Assembly (NCBI RefSeq): GCF_010668805.1
Contig: NZ_WUFT01000021.1
Coordinates: forward strand, 38,930-102,929
Direction: 5' to 3'
Length of the DNA: 64,000 nt
From: Rhizobium phaseoli
Lineage (GTDB): Bacteria > Pseudomonadota > Alphaproteobacteria > Rhizobiales > Rhizobiaceae
A model generated the notes under the pieces. That model was not told the DNA's origin and ran no database searches. It saw nothing but the letters and a program-made list of their open reading frames with translations. A program made the translations under genes and the position numbers. Of this stretch, positions 1 to 8,381 are shown one piece after another (the first letter of the stretch is position 1; each line of letters begins with the position of its first letter).

Positions 1-559
1 AGGCGGTGGCGCTGGAGGCCTGATCGATGATGAGAGGCGGTAACCCTTCGCCAAGCGGGAAGCCGAAGGCCAGCGGGTTGGTGCTGTAGACGGCCGGGCC
101 GCCTGCTTTGGCGACCACCATGGCATTGGCGTTGGTGGCGGCGATGCCGACAATCCCTTCGTCGGCAAGCCGGCGAACATAATAGCCCAGTTCTCCTGCC
201 GTATAGCTGTTCGTCTGTGTGAAGACGGCGAGCCCGAAATTACGCACCGCTGCTGTGAGATCGTCGAACGCAAGATCGAAACCGAGCTGGGCGATGCCCT
301 GATCGGCATCGGCGACGAAGAAGGCCGGATAGGGACGCTCCCAAGTCGGCGCAGGATCGCAGTTGATGCGGCCCTCGCGAAAGCTATCGAGGTAATCCAC
401 CATGTGCGGAAATCCGAGTGTCGAAGGTCCATACAGCGCGGCCGATAAGGTGGCGTCCACAAGGGAGCGGGCAGTGGCTTCCCGAGCGCCGGCTGCCAGG
501 CAAGCTCGCATCGCTAAAGCCTCGGCTTCCGCCTGATGGACTACGACCTCATCCGACAT
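1..559 (-). CDS. Ldh-family (malate/L-lactate dehydrogenase-like) oxidoreductase, 3' part beyond window edge
   Basis: The reverse strand is open from an ATG at 559 to the window edge, giving the first 186 residues. The family (Ldh_2; malate, ureidoglycolate and sulfolactate dehydrogenases) is NAD(P)-dependent, cytosolic and about 330-350 residues long, so roughly half is present. Seen in the sequence: an early stretch resembling the family pattern STLGFPHMVDYL, the ATNANAMVVAKAGG segment typical of the nucleotide/substrate region, and STNPLAFGFP, which is strongly conserved in the family. The substrate cannot be read from this half. The gene is transcribed away from the tad genes and its promoter must lie in 560-933. 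Confidence 0.8.
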   Translation of the reverse strand, partial: MSDEVVVHQAEAEALAMRACLAAGAREATARSLVDATLSAALYGPSTLGFPHMVDYLDSFREGRINCDPAPTWERPYPAFFVADADQGIAQLGFDLAFDDLTAAVRNFGLAVFTQTNSYTAGELGYYVRRLADEGIVGIAATNANAMVVAKAGGPAVYSTNPLAFGFPLGEGLPPLIIDQASSATA

Positions 560-933
560 GTCAAAACTCCGCTCTGTCAGGCACCCGGTGCGATCGGTGC
601 CGTGGTTCGACCGTCCTAGCAAAAGCAGGGGACCGCCAACAGCGAAATGTACAATAGTGTCAGCAAGTAAGACGAGTGCGTGATTTCACCATCGGATTGA
701 GAGACTGCCGGCTCGCTCGCCGTCCGGCGGGGCCAGACACAGATCCAAGGGTGGACCCGCTGGTCAGGCAGCTATTGCCATGAATTTTCAGCGGCCGCCG
801 GGATCTTGAGGTCGTTGCCGATCTCGGGATGCCGCGACGACATATGCGAACGCAGCGTGGTCGGCAGAACGAGGCGCGCCGCGGCCGGCCGTCGTCTGCT
901 GCTCTTCTGAACCATGCACTCGTCACTTACTGT
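560..933. other. Intergenic region between tad operon and Ldh-family gene
   Basis: This 374-base stretch holds the promoter side of the Ldh-family gene and the downstream side of the tad operon. The only protein-like segment is a 47-codon reverse-strand frame (915 down to 772) encoding a basic peptide that ends ...LVLPTTLRSHMSSRHPE... I do not recognise it and there is no convincing Shine-Dalgarno. It could be a gene remnant. No clear terminator with a T-run was found. Confidence 0.35.
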
Positions 934-1518
934 CTATTTATAGGTGATCGTATCGCTGGTCCGCGGTCGATTGAAGAAATGCTGATCGAAGCTGTAGCCG
1001 TTCTGCCCGGTAAAGCTTGAAAAGAACGCCGAGACGGGTGTCGTCAATTTGTATTGCACCCGCGTCAGCACGACCTGAACGCCTTGATCCTGGATTTGCG
1101 ACGGGATTTCGATCGCGCTCGCGGTGCCGGATTTGAGCGGGGTGGTGTTGAATGCGGCAGACCAATTGACCGTCGCGCTGCCGGTCTTGCCGATATCGTT
1201 GACGGTGACCGTTATTGTGAGACCCGTCGTGTCATAGGGCTGCAGGATGAAGCTCGCGCCGGAAAGAAGCTTGGCGACGTCAGACGTCGACCAGGTGTTC
1301 TGCTGCGAGATCATGTCGCCTGTTGTGGAGGCGATTTCGTCTATCTTGCGGCTGACTGTGAGCGCATGGCCTAGGTCGACAGTGCCGAACAGCAGCATCA
1401 CCAGGAGCGGCAACACGAGCGCGAATTCGACCCCCGACGCGGCTGTGCGGTCGCGCGTAAGACGGAGGATGCTGGATGGCACGCATCGGAAAAGGGAGAT
1501 GTTCCGCTTTATCATCAT
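934..1518 (-). CDS. TadE-like pilus assembly/pseudopilin protein (second copy)
   Basis: A 194-residue protein of the TadE family, membrane-anchored components of the Tad (tight adherence) type IVc pilus apparatus. After a short basic N-terminus (about residues 1-25) comes the SGVEFALVLPLLVMLLFG segment with the conserved Glu of the TadE motif and a single membrane helix. The rest is a beta-rich extracytoplasmic domain with no Cys. The start is the first of two ATGs just downstream of the preceding gene's stop, with one base between them, so the two are translationally coupled. Reading frames extending further upstream overlap the previous gene and are spurious. Confidence 0.75.
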   Translation of the reverse strand: MMIKRNISLFRCVPSSILRLTRDRTAASGVEFALVLPLLVMLLFGTVDLGHALTVSRKIDEIASTTGDMISQQNTWSTSDVAKLLSGASFILQPYDTTGLTITVTVNDIGKTGSATVNWSAAFNTTPLKSGTASAIEIPSQIQDQGVQVVLTRVQYKLTTPVSAFFSSFTGQNGYSFDQHFFNRPRTSDTITYK

Positions 1519-1519
1519 C

Positions 1520-2050
1520 TCAGAAAGGCTCGTTACGAAACAGCACGGAAGATCCGATGAGATAGCGGCCGTCGGAAAGCTTGGCGCTCGAAAGACTGAG
1601 GAAATTGACGACGGCCGTCCAGGGCAGGAAGGTCTGGACCAGGATGTAGTCGCTGCCCTTGCCGATATTGTAAGTCTCGGTGACGGCCAGTTTGCCGCTC
1701 GTGTCGATCGGATTGCCGCTGGCCGCTGACGACAGATCGGAAAGCACACTCACCTTGACCAGGAGATCACTGGAGCAGTTGAACGAGAGCAGCATGTCAT
1801 TGCAAATTCGGGCTTTGAAATCGGCCAATGTGACCTTCGAAGACGCAACCTCGCCGGTGCGGATCATCCGGGAGATCTTGTGCACCGAAGCATCAAGCGC
1901 GGCGTTGACGAAGAACATCAGCGACACTTCGATAATGCCGAATATGATGATGAAGAGCGGCAGCGCCAGGATCGCAAATTCGATTGCGGCGACGCCATCG
2001 CGATCACCCAAGAGGCGGCGCAGTGAGACAAACGATTTCCTTCGCCTCAT
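1520..2050 (-). CDS. TadE-like pilus assembly/pseudopilin protein (first copy)
   Basis: A 176-residue TadE-family protein. The N-terminus is basic (MRRRKSFVSLRRL), followed by RDGVAAIEFAILALPLFIIIFG, the TadE signature with the invariant Glu and one membrane helix. The C-terminal domain contains two Cys (the ARICN and SFNCS segments) that could form a disulfide outside the membrane. The start ATG overlaps the TGA of tadG (ATGA), which fixes the start and makes coupling likely. TadE proteins are processed by the TadV prepilin peptidase in the studied systems; no tadV, tadA or flp gene is in this window. Confidence 0.8.
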   Translation of the reverse strand: MRRRKSFVSLRRLLGDRDGVAAIEFAILALPLFIIIFGIIEVSLMFFVNAALDASVHKISRMIRTGEVASSKVTLADFKARICNDMLLSFNCSSDLLVKVSVLSDLSSAASGNPIDTSGKLAVTETYNIGKGSDYILVQTFLPWTAVVNFLSLSSAKLSDGRYLIGSSVLFRNEPF

Positions 2051-3417
2051 TGGGTCAGCCGAACGGAAGAGAGATATTGTGTAAAGAGTGCCGACAGGCC
2101 TGCCGTGATCTCTGTGGACGACGCTGCTGAAATGAACAGGCTCTTGGAGGATGCGCAGTCCGAGAGCGCATAGGGAATGTAGTCGCGTCTCGTGATGCTG
2201 GTTGACACGCCGCTCTGCATGGTGCCGCCCCAGGTATTCTTCCAGTTGGCGCTTGCCATGGTCGAGCCGACGGTCGCATTGTACCCCCAATCCGAGGTGA
2301 GCGGCAGGTATTCGGTGTAAAGCACCGCCATCGTATCGGATTGATCTTTCAGATAGGCACACCAGGCGGGATTGAGCGGCGCGACCTTATTCCAATATGC
2401 CCCAGATGTGGCATTTCCGTTTTTGTCCCAAGTCACCTTGTCGGTCACCCATTCGCGCTGCGACTGGACGCCATCCGTCAACAGCAGAACGAGCTTTAGC
2501 GGCGTGCCTGAGGTGGTTCCGTCCCCTCCGCTGCCGACCTTCTGCTTCAGCGTCGCCAGCGACACGTCGAAATAGGTGGCCGCCTTCGAGGTCGCGCTGG
2601 TCAGGCCGTAGCTCGAATCCGCGAGGCGGCTGCGCGCCGTGTCTGTGCTCAGCGTTGGGGCCAGAACCTCCGTCAGTGTATCGCCCAGGCTATATAATCC
2701 GACCTTGATTCGTTGATGATTGCTGTCGGCCGTGTCGACCAAGGCAAGCACGTCCTTGACGGCGTCACCGGCGACATCGGCGCGCAGCTTTATGTTTTTT
2801 GCCGTACTGTATTCATAGTTGTTGGCGTATGTCTTGTTGCCGATAGTGTGGGAATCGCCCGTGTGGCAGGCGAACTGGCATTTGATGCCGGAATACATGG
2901 TCGCCTGACCTGCAGTCGTTGCCGCCAGAAGCATCGAAGGCGACGTATCGATGACGATATAGACGTTGAGGTAGGAAGTGGCCGGCCCTTTGACGGCGCT
3001 GCCGATGCTGATGGGAACGGTGTTGATATTGGCAATCTTCATCAACGTCGTCGGAACGGTGCCGCTTGCCGTCGCGGTTATCTTGTGGTTGGAGGTATCG
3101 ATATTGATGTCACCAAGCGTATAGCTGCTTTCCACCTGCGCGCCGAACCAGTCGGACACTTTCTGTTTGAGGGCGGTACTATCGTCGGTGTCGATTTCTT
3201 TGACAGCGGCAATCAGGGCAGTGTCAAGATCGCTCTGCATCCTCTGTCGGATATTGTAGGTGCGAATGTAGTCGAAGCTCGCGCCGACCGCGATGATCAT
3301 CGGCACCAGGGTGAGCGCGACGACGATCGCGACGTTGCCGCCTCTGTCTCTTCCGAGACTGCGAAGGCTACGGAAACATCGACCCAAAAATGAAAGACCT
3401 GACTTCAAAAAAACCAC
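2047..3417 (-). CDS. TadG-like protein with von Willebrand factor A domain
   Basis: A 456-residue Tad_N/TadG-type protein. Residues about 20-50 (DRGGNVAIVVALTLVPMIIAVGASFDY) are the TadG-like membrane anchor, followed by a helical linker typical of pilus-associated proteins. From about residue 150 there is a vWA domain with a MIDAS-type motif (VIDTSPSM, pattern DxSxS) and a later LLTDG strand. In the Tad system TadG is a periplasmic/outer-face component that helps anchor or assemble Flp pili. The predicted start is GTG with no good ribosome binding site, so a start a few codons later is possible. It is first in the three-gene operon. The vWA-bearing version is common in Rhizobiales. Confidence 0.82.
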   Translation of the reverse strand: MVFLKSGLSFLGRCFRSLRSLGRDRGGNVAIVVALTLVPMIIAVGASFDYIRTYNIRQRMQSDLDTALIAAVKEIDTDDSTALKQKVSDWFGAQVESSYTLGDINIDTSNHKITATASGTVPTTLMKIANINTVPISIGSAVKGPATSYLNVYIVIDTSPSMLLAATTAGQATMYSGIKCQFACHTGDSHTIGNKTYANNYEYSTAKNIKLRADVAGDAVKDVLALVDTADSNHQRIKVGLYSLGDTLTEVLAPTLSTDTARSRLADSSYGLTSATSKAATYFDVSLATLKQKVGSGGDGTTSGTPLKLVLLLTDGVQSQREWVTDKVTWDKNGNATSGAYWNKVAPLNPAWCAYLKDQSDTMAVLYTEYLPLTSDWGYNATVGSTMASANWKNTWGGTMQSGVSTSITRRDYIPYALSDCASSKSLFISAASSTEITAGLSALFTQYLSSVRLTQ

Positions 3418-3661
3418 CGTCGCACAGCATGAAAAAATACCAATGCAAGATGTATCCAGGAAGCTTAAGTCTTTGTTAAATCTTGCAAGTTCTGGCTGGA
3501 AGTCGGCTGCCTACGTATCGTTTGCTGCGCGTATCGGATAAGTCTGCGAATTTTGGATATTCGCACAACGCCACGTCACCATCTTTCACGGCGTTGATCT
3601 CTTCGGGCGGGCACGATGTCTACACCTATTCAACCATTGTGTTTCAGCGCGTGGCTAAAAC
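3418..3661. other. Upstream region of tadG
   Basis: Noncoding region between the start of tadG and the terminator of the next gene. It is locally AT-rich (around 3420-3560) compared with flanking genes, as expected for a promoter transcribing leftward into tadG. I found no recognised operator and no credible ORF. Confidence 0.4.
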
Positions 3662-3700
3662 AGGATGACACTCACGCCGGGTCGGCCTAAGTGTCATCCT
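3662..3700 (-). terminator. Rho-independent terminator of the solute-binding protein gene
   Basis: Perfect inverted repeat with 11-bp arms (AGGATGACACT at 3662-3672 and AGTGTCATCCT at 3690-3700) and a 17-base loop. Read on the reverse strand the second arm is followed by TGTTTT, so it fits an intrinsic terminator 42 bases after the stop of the 3743-4909 gene. Confidence 0.65.
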
Positions 3701-3742
3701 TCTCAAGATTAAAGAATTGGGGCATGATGTCGTCGCGGGGCT

Positions 3743-4909
3743 TCAACGCTGCATCAGGAGGTCATGCAAGCGTTTTTGAACGTCTTGCGGAGACATATTC
3801 CGATTGTTGAAGAAGTCGCCCACCACGGCAATCCAGCCTTCCGACATCTGGGTTGGCATGGCCTGGGATTGGGCGCTCACTTCACCCTTCTTTGCCTTGA
3901 TCATCTCCAACCCAAGCTTGCCGCAACGATCAAGTCCGGACGGATCGACATCGGTGCGCACCGGCAAGGACCCCTTGATCCGGCTGAATGCAACCTGATT
4001 GTCTCGATCGAGCACCATGCGTGCGAAAGCCTGTTGGGCCTTCGCCGTGCCGTCCCGATTGGTCAGCGGAAAGGCAAAGGCATCGATCACCATGAAATAG
4101 GCGATCGACGTGCCGGGAACGAGGCTGCAATCGAAATCCTTGTCGACGTTGTAGCCGCGCGCCACAAGCTCGCCCTTGGCCCAGTCGCCCATGAATTGCA
4201 TGCCGGCCTTGCCCTGGCCCACCGCCGCGGCGGCATCGGCCCATGTCTTGTCCTTGCGCTGCTCGATCGGTTCCACATAGTTGGACAGCCGCAACAGTAG
4301 TTCCAGGGCTTCGATCATGCGCGAGTCCTGCACCAGGGCGGCATCGCCGCTCATGAGACGGGCATAACCTTCCGGGCCGAACTTGTAATAGATGATGTCA
4401 TTAAAAATGAGCGACACTTCCCATCGCGTGCCGCCGAGCGCGATCGGCACACGTCCTGTCGCCTTGATCTTCTCGGCCGCATCGAAGAGTTCCTCCCAGG
4501 ACTGCGGCGTCTTTACGCCAGCTTCAGCCAATGCCGCCTTGCTTGTCCAGAGCCAGTTTTCGGCATGGATATTGGTCGGCGCAAAATAGACCTTTCCCTT
4601 GTAGGAGATCCGGTCAAGAACTGTGGCGGGAATGACGTCCTGCCAATGATCCGCCTTCGCGACATCGTCTATATCCAGCACGATGCCCATTTCCGGCAGT
4701 TCACGCGATCCCTCGTTTGCATTCCACTGCATCACCGCCGGTGCATATCCGTTGGCAATACGATCGCTCACCACCCGCTGGACGGCGACCTTGTTTTCTG
4801 CCGGCATGTCGACCCACTGGTTGCCGGCGGCCGACCAGGCCTTGCGAAAGACGTCGAGCGCCGCAGCCTCGCTTTTCGACACCCAGAAATGCACGACGTC
4901 CACCGCCAT
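3743..4909 (-). CDS. Sugar ABC transporter solute-binding protein lacking a signal peptide (probably decayed)
   Basis: A 388-residue protein of the family-1 extracellular solute-binding proteins, closest in feel to GtsA-type glucose/mannose binders. Segments such as VVHFWVSKSEAAALDVF, PQSWEELFDAAEKIKATG and GKAGMQFMGDWAKGE are characteristic. The family needs a secretion signal, yet the protein begins at the first strand of the mature domain. A TGA stands 15 codons upstream of the ATG, so no leader can be added. No permease or ATPase gene adjoins it. It has a plausible terminator, so it was once an intact transcription unit. I read it as a 5'-truncated orphan: homology is clear, function doubtful. 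Confidence 0.75.
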   Translation of the reverse strand: MAVDVVHFWVSKSEAAALDVFRKAWSAAGNQWVDMPAENKVAVQRVVSDRIANGYAPAVMQWNANEGSRELPEMGIVLDIDDVAKADHWQDVIPATVLDRISYKGKVYFAPTNIHAENWLWTSKAALAEAGVKTPQSWEELFDAAEKIKATGRVPIALGGTRWEVSLIFNDIIYYKFGPEGYARLMSGDAALVQDSRMIEALELLLRLSNYVEPIEQRKDKTWADAAAAVGQGKAGMQFMGDWAKGELVARGYNVDKDFDCSLVPGTSIAYFMVIDAFAFPLTNRDGTAKAQQAFARMVLDRDNQVAFSRIKGSLPVRTDVDPSGLDRCGKLGLEMIKAKKGEVSAQSQAMPTQMSEGWIAVVGDFFNNRNMSPQDVQKRLHDLLMQR

Positions 4910-4951
4910 GCCTTCCTCCGCCGAGTGGGGCGTCTGCGCTGCTAGTCCCTG

Positions 4952-5617
4952 TCAGCTTGCCGGATTGCGCGCGGTGACGATCCACGCCGCACCGTCGATG
5001 ATCACCGACCGCTCCCCGGGGCCGTCCGCGAAGGCGGCACGAACCGCGGCCGAGGCGCGGGCGCGTATGTCGTCGGGCTGATCAGCGAGCGCGCGCGACA
5101 GCGGGCCGACCTCGAGCGCCATCCTCACCGCGTCGTCGATCGCCGCGTCCCGCGTCGTGCCTTCACCAAACGGGACGGAAGCATCGAAGGGCGCGATAGC
5201 GATATCGGTGAAGCCGGCCGCCGTCAGGATGCGAGCAACCCGCCCCCGGTCGCCGAAGCGCGAGAACAGGGTGTCGAACGCGCCCTCGGGCAGCTCGGTG
5301 CTGCTGGCGTCGGCCACTCGGAACAGGACCGGCGTATCCTGTGGCGCAAGCGCGCGCGCCCGGTCGATCAGCGGTTCGGATATGTCCACGCCCAGCACTT
5401 GGCCCTCTGCGCCGACGCGGGCGGCCAGTGCCAGACTGGATGTGCCCGCGCCGCGGCCGACGTCCAGCACGCGCTCGCCCGTCGCGGGTGCGGCGGCTTC
5501 AATCGCGGCCTGGCCGAACACCGCAAGCATGGCGTCGAGCCGAGCCTGGTGGGCGACACAGCGCTCCCCGCTTTGGTCATTCCAATCGGCGACCTGCTTG
5601 TCATTTTGCTCTGCCAT
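4952..5617 (-). CDS. SAM-dependent methyltransferase with an internal in-frame deletion
   Basis: A 221-residue class I methyltransferase of the UbiE/Methyltransf_25 type. Motif I is visible as VLDVGRGAGTSSLALA (the usual GCGxG has Arg for Cys), followed by motif II (VLGVDISEPLI) and the FDTLFSRFG strand. In the relatives I know, FSRFG is followed by about 60-65 residues containing the lid and the beta5 region before the DPDRVRRILEAAGF-like helix. Here FSRFG is joined directly to DRGRVARILTAAGF. The protein is therefore shorter than the usual 280 or so residues and probably cannot fold an active site. The start ATG at 5617 leaves all N-terminal elements intact. Confidence 0.7.
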   Translation of the reverse strand: MAEQNDKQVADWNDQSGERCVAHQARLDAMLAVFGQAAIEAAAPATGERVLDVGRGAGTSSLALAARVGAEGQVLGVDISEPLIDRARALAPQDTPVLFRVADASSTELPEGAFDTLFSRFGDRGRVARILTAAGFTDIAIAPFDASVPFGEGTTRDAAIDDAVRMALEVGPLSRALADQPDDIRARASAAVRAAFADGPGERSVIIDGAAWIVTARNPAS

Positions 5618-5746
5618 GATCTATCCTTGTTCTCTTTTGTTCTTAGCTAAGCTATTGATGCCAAAGCGCGCGTCGGTCGGAGTTTCTGTTCGTGAAGCCT
5701 GAGCGCACAAACGACGCTGGGCGTAATAGGCCGAAGCACGAGGCTG

Positions 5747-6172
5747 TCAGCGGCTGCAGTAAGAGCCCCCGCTTGTTAGATGAGCCCGACGCGCCAGCGC
5801 TCCAGGAGTTAAGCGTCCACTAGTTCTTTTCATTGTGGCCCTTTGCATTGATCTCGGCGTCAGACGATTTGAAAAGGCTACCAGCGCGTTCGACAGGCCC
5901 TCGATCACCATAACCTTTCCTTGCAACAACGCTCGAATACCGCTGTCGGCGACCGGACGTGGCTTCATGGTGAGGAGGCGCAGCAAGGCCGATGTGGTTG
6001 CGCCGGCCGCCTCATCGAAGCCCGTCGCGGTGTGCCCCGGGCAGAGCGTGGTAACAACCACACCATGCAGGCGGAGTTCGTTGTGCAGGGCCTCGCCAAG
6101 GGCGAGTACATATGCCTTGGTCGCCGCATAGGCCGCATAGGCCGCGTAGCTCGGAACGGCTTGGAAGGCCAT
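5747..6172 (-). pseudogene. C-terminal fragment of a short-chain dehydrogenase
   Basis: The open frame begins at the catalytic YxxxK region of an SDR: YAATKAYVLALGEAL, then VVVTTLCPGHTATGF. The Rossmann N-terminal 130 or so residues with the TGxxxGIG cofactor site are absent, and the frame is closed just upstream. Immediately before YAATK there is a short YAAYAAYAA duplication. The tail continues in a way typical of DltE-like SDRs. It lies directly downstream (18 bases) of the FAD-oxidoreductase gene on the same strand, so it may be the remnant that was cut when that gene arrived. Confidence 0.65.
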
Positions 6173-6190
6173 GAGATGGAATCGGCGCTC

Positions 6191-7084
6191 TCAAACCAGC
6201 ATCGACTGCTGGGCGGAGATGCCCGCAATTGCGCCTTGCCATGATGCCGTGGTGACCGAGGGCATGCCGGGGTTGGCGAGGTCGCCGGCGGCGTAGATTC
6301 CGGGCATGCTGGTTTCGCGGCGCTCGTCCGCCTTGAGAGCAATGCCGAGGGGTGTATCGACCGTGGCGAGACCCAGTGATTCATGCAGGCCTGCGGACGG
6401 CTTGTTGCGCGGATGCGCGAACAGGATGTCGACAGTGACATCGGGGCCGGTATCGAGATTGAGGGTGGGATTATGGCCCCCATGACGGTCGATTTCAGTG
6501 ATCCGGCCATCGACGACAGGTATGTTGCGGCGCGCCACATCCGCCCGGATATCGGGCGGGATGTCGTGACCATCGGCGAAGACCGTCAACCTGTCGGTCC
6601 AATCGTGGAACAGCCTGACCTGATTGTGCGACTGCAGGCCGGACCAGACGAGGCCCCAATGCTGGCCGGCGACTTCAAAGCCGTCGCAATAGGGACAGGG
6701 CACGATGGACGTGCCCCAGCCTTCGGCAAAGCCCGGCACAGCAGGCATCTGGTCGGTGATGCCATAGCTCAGGATCAGGCGGCGCGCCCCAAGGCTTTCG
6801 CCATTGCCAGTGAGGACGGAGAAATCGTCGATGCCGCCGGACACGCTGTTGGCCCGGGCATTGACCAAATTGACCGTGGGATAACGCGTCAGCTGCCGCC
6901 GCGCCTCGGCCAGGATGTCCAGCGGCGGCTTGTGATCGTGACCGAGCAGGCCATGCGAGTGGCCGGCGAAGCGGTTGCGCGGCAGGCCGGTATCGAGAAC
7001 GGTGACCTTGCGACGGGCACGGCCGAGTTGCAGAGCGGCTGCGAGGCCGGCAAAGCTGCCGCCGATGATGACGACGTCATCCAT
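6191..7084 (-). CDS. Thioredoxin-reductase-like NAD(P)/FAD-dependent oxidoreductase
   Basis: A 297-residue flavoprotein. The ATG at 7084 puts the FAD-binding GGSFAGLAAALQLGRARR motif at residues 7-24, which decides against longer upstream starts. A CPYCDGFE motif follows near residue 135, resembling the TrxR-like group with a CPYC pair. The C-terminal GIYAAGDLANPG segment binds the FAD ribityl chain. The GxGxxG NAD(P) motif of the second nucleotide domain appears degenerate (WGLVWSGLQSHNQ), so the electron donor is uncertain. It is divergent from a TetR gene across a 200-base region containing a palindrome, which suggests repression by that regulator. It may act in thiol/redox or electrophile detoxification; the substrate is unknown. 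Confidence 0.8.
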   Translation of the reverse strand: MDDVVIIGGSFAGLAAALQLGRARRKVTVLDTGLPRNRFAGHSHGLLGHDHKPPLDILAEARRQLTRYPTVNLVNARANSVSGGIDDFSVLTGNGESLGARRLILSYGITDQMPAVPGFAEGWGTSIVPCPYCDGFEVAGQHWGLVWSGLQSHNQVRLFHDWTDRLTVFADGHDIPPDIRADVARRNIPVVDGRITEIDRHGGHNPTLNLDTGPDVTVDILFAHPRNKPSAGLHESLGLATVDTPLGIALKADERRETSMPGIYAAGDLANPGMPSVTTASWQGAIAGISAQQSMLV

Positions 7085-7227
7085 GGTGATAAGCTCCGTG
7101 TTGCGGATGGAGGGGGGTGGGTTGGGCCTGGCGCGCAATATCGTCCAGCGATGCGCATTCGATATCGGTGGGCGGCCAAGGGACACTTATTTTGGAGGAC
7201 ACGATAAAATTCACCCTTGGAATTGCA

Positions 7228-7243
7228 GATACTGAGTAGTATC
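7228..7243. promoter_or_regulatory. Putative TetR operator between FAD-oxidoreductase and tetR
   Basis: Perfect inverted repeat GATACT-GAGT-AGTATC in the divergent promoter region, with a further GATACTGTC half-site-like copy near 7260-7268. Position between two divergent starts (7084 and 7285) fits an operator controlling both. The assignment to the adjacent TetR protein is an inference. Confidence 0.5.
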
Positions 7244-7284
7244 GTAATTCAAGAATAAAGATACTGTCAAGGATCGGAATTGTC

Positions 7285-7962
7285 GTGACCGAAAATAGCC
7301 AGGGCCGGCGCGGCCGGCCCACCAACCAGGCGCTTGGCCAAACCATAGTCGACGCCGCGGGCGAACTCTTTGCGGAATTGGGTTTCCAAGCGACGACATT
7401 GGACAAGGTCGCCCAGCGAGCGAAGATATCCAAGCTCAGCATCTATCGCCACTTCGAGAACAAGGAGGCGCTGTTTGGCGCGGCGTTTGCGGCCCGCTGC
7501 TATCAGTTAATACCACAGGCCCTTTTTGAAGGCGTCGACGGTTCGGCCGAAGATCAGCTCATGGCGGTGGGATCATCACTGCTTCGCACGCTGTTGCGCC
7601 CGGACGTGCGCAGTGTGGAAGCCATGGTCATGGCCGACTTCACGAGTCAAAAGTCGCTGAGCAAGGTCCACTACGAAGCCGGCCCCGCCCATATCATCGC
7701 CCAAATCGAGGCCCTGTTGCGTCAATTGCACGCGAAGGCGGTTCTGAATGTGCCCGATCCTCTCCGGTCCGCCCGCTTGTTTGCCGCGCTTTTCAAAGGC
7801 TCCGATCTCCTGATTATCACACGCTTCGATCAGGCGAGAGCAGAGGACGACAACGAGATCGAATCCTATTGCCGGTCGGCCGTCGCCATGTTCATCGCCG
7901 CGCACGGTGGCAGCGACCACGCGGGCGGATATCCGGGACGAAGCCGCGAAGTACTTGCTTGA
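7285..7962 (+). CDS. TetR/AcrR-family transcriptional regulator
   Basis: A 225-residue regulator starting with GTG at 7285. Residues about 10-60 form the TetR DNA-binding domain: IVDAAGELFAELGFQATTLDKVAQRAKISKLSIYRHFENKEALF, with the classic helix-turn-helix ending in YRHFENK. The C-terminal ligand domain (about 70-210) resembles the TetR_C_7/AefR-like type. It is divergent from the FAD-dependent oxidoreductase and the palindrome between them is its likely operator. The inducer cannot be told from the sequence. The last 15 residues are basic and low-complexity. Confidence 0.85.
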   Translation: MTENSQGRRGRPTNQALGQTIVDAAGELFAELGFQATTLDKVAQRAKISKLSIYRHFENKEALFGAAFAARCYQLIPQALFEGVDGSAEDQLMAVGSSLLRTLLRPDVRSVEAMVMADFTSQKSLSKVHYEAGPAHIIAQIEALLRQLHAKAVLNVPDPLRSARLFAALFKGSDLLIITRFDQARAEDDNEIESYCRSAVAMFIAAHGGSDHAGGYPGRSREVLA

Positions 7963-8381
7963 TATTTTGGATGCTCGCACTGACATCAACGCGACTATCG
8001 GTGTCCGCTTTGGGCCAGATTCCGCCTTCCAGTGCTTGAAAATATGCCGAGCTTACCAGGCGGCTTTACCTGAAATCCCGTGCTTTAGGAAACGGGCCCG
8101 GCATGTATCTGGCTCGGGATAAACGCCTTTATGCCGAACTCGGCATAAAGGTATATCCACATTGCGCACTCCGATCCGTATCGCGCGTTGAAAGTTCTTG
8201 TCGGCCGGAACTGCAGTAATCCCTTAATTTTCTAACCGCAGAATCCAAGGCCAAGCCGATATGCTCGATTGCAGCGGACCGGTGCCGTTGCGACGACATC
8301 CTCGCACCATCGTTTCGCTTCAAATGACTTGGGCGGCCTTTCTTAGAAAATTCTCGATTGGATGAATGATGCGTCCGGTTG
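7963..8381. other. Noncoding region before the GGDEF-EAL gene
   Basis: A 419-base gap with no credible gene: short frames on both strands lack family resemblance and Shine-Dalgarno sequences. Its one notable feature is the perfect palindrome at 8126-8151. The remainder probably contains the promoter of the GGDEF-EAL gene. Confidence 0.4.
8126..8151. repeat. Perfect 11-bp inverted repeat with 4-base loop
   Basis: CCTTTATGCCG (8126-8136), loop AACT, CGGCATAAAGG (8141-8151). There is no T-run on either strand after the stem, so a standard intrinsic terminator is not clear. It could be a bidirectional terminator for tetR, a regulator site or a recombinase target. Confidence 0.55.
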
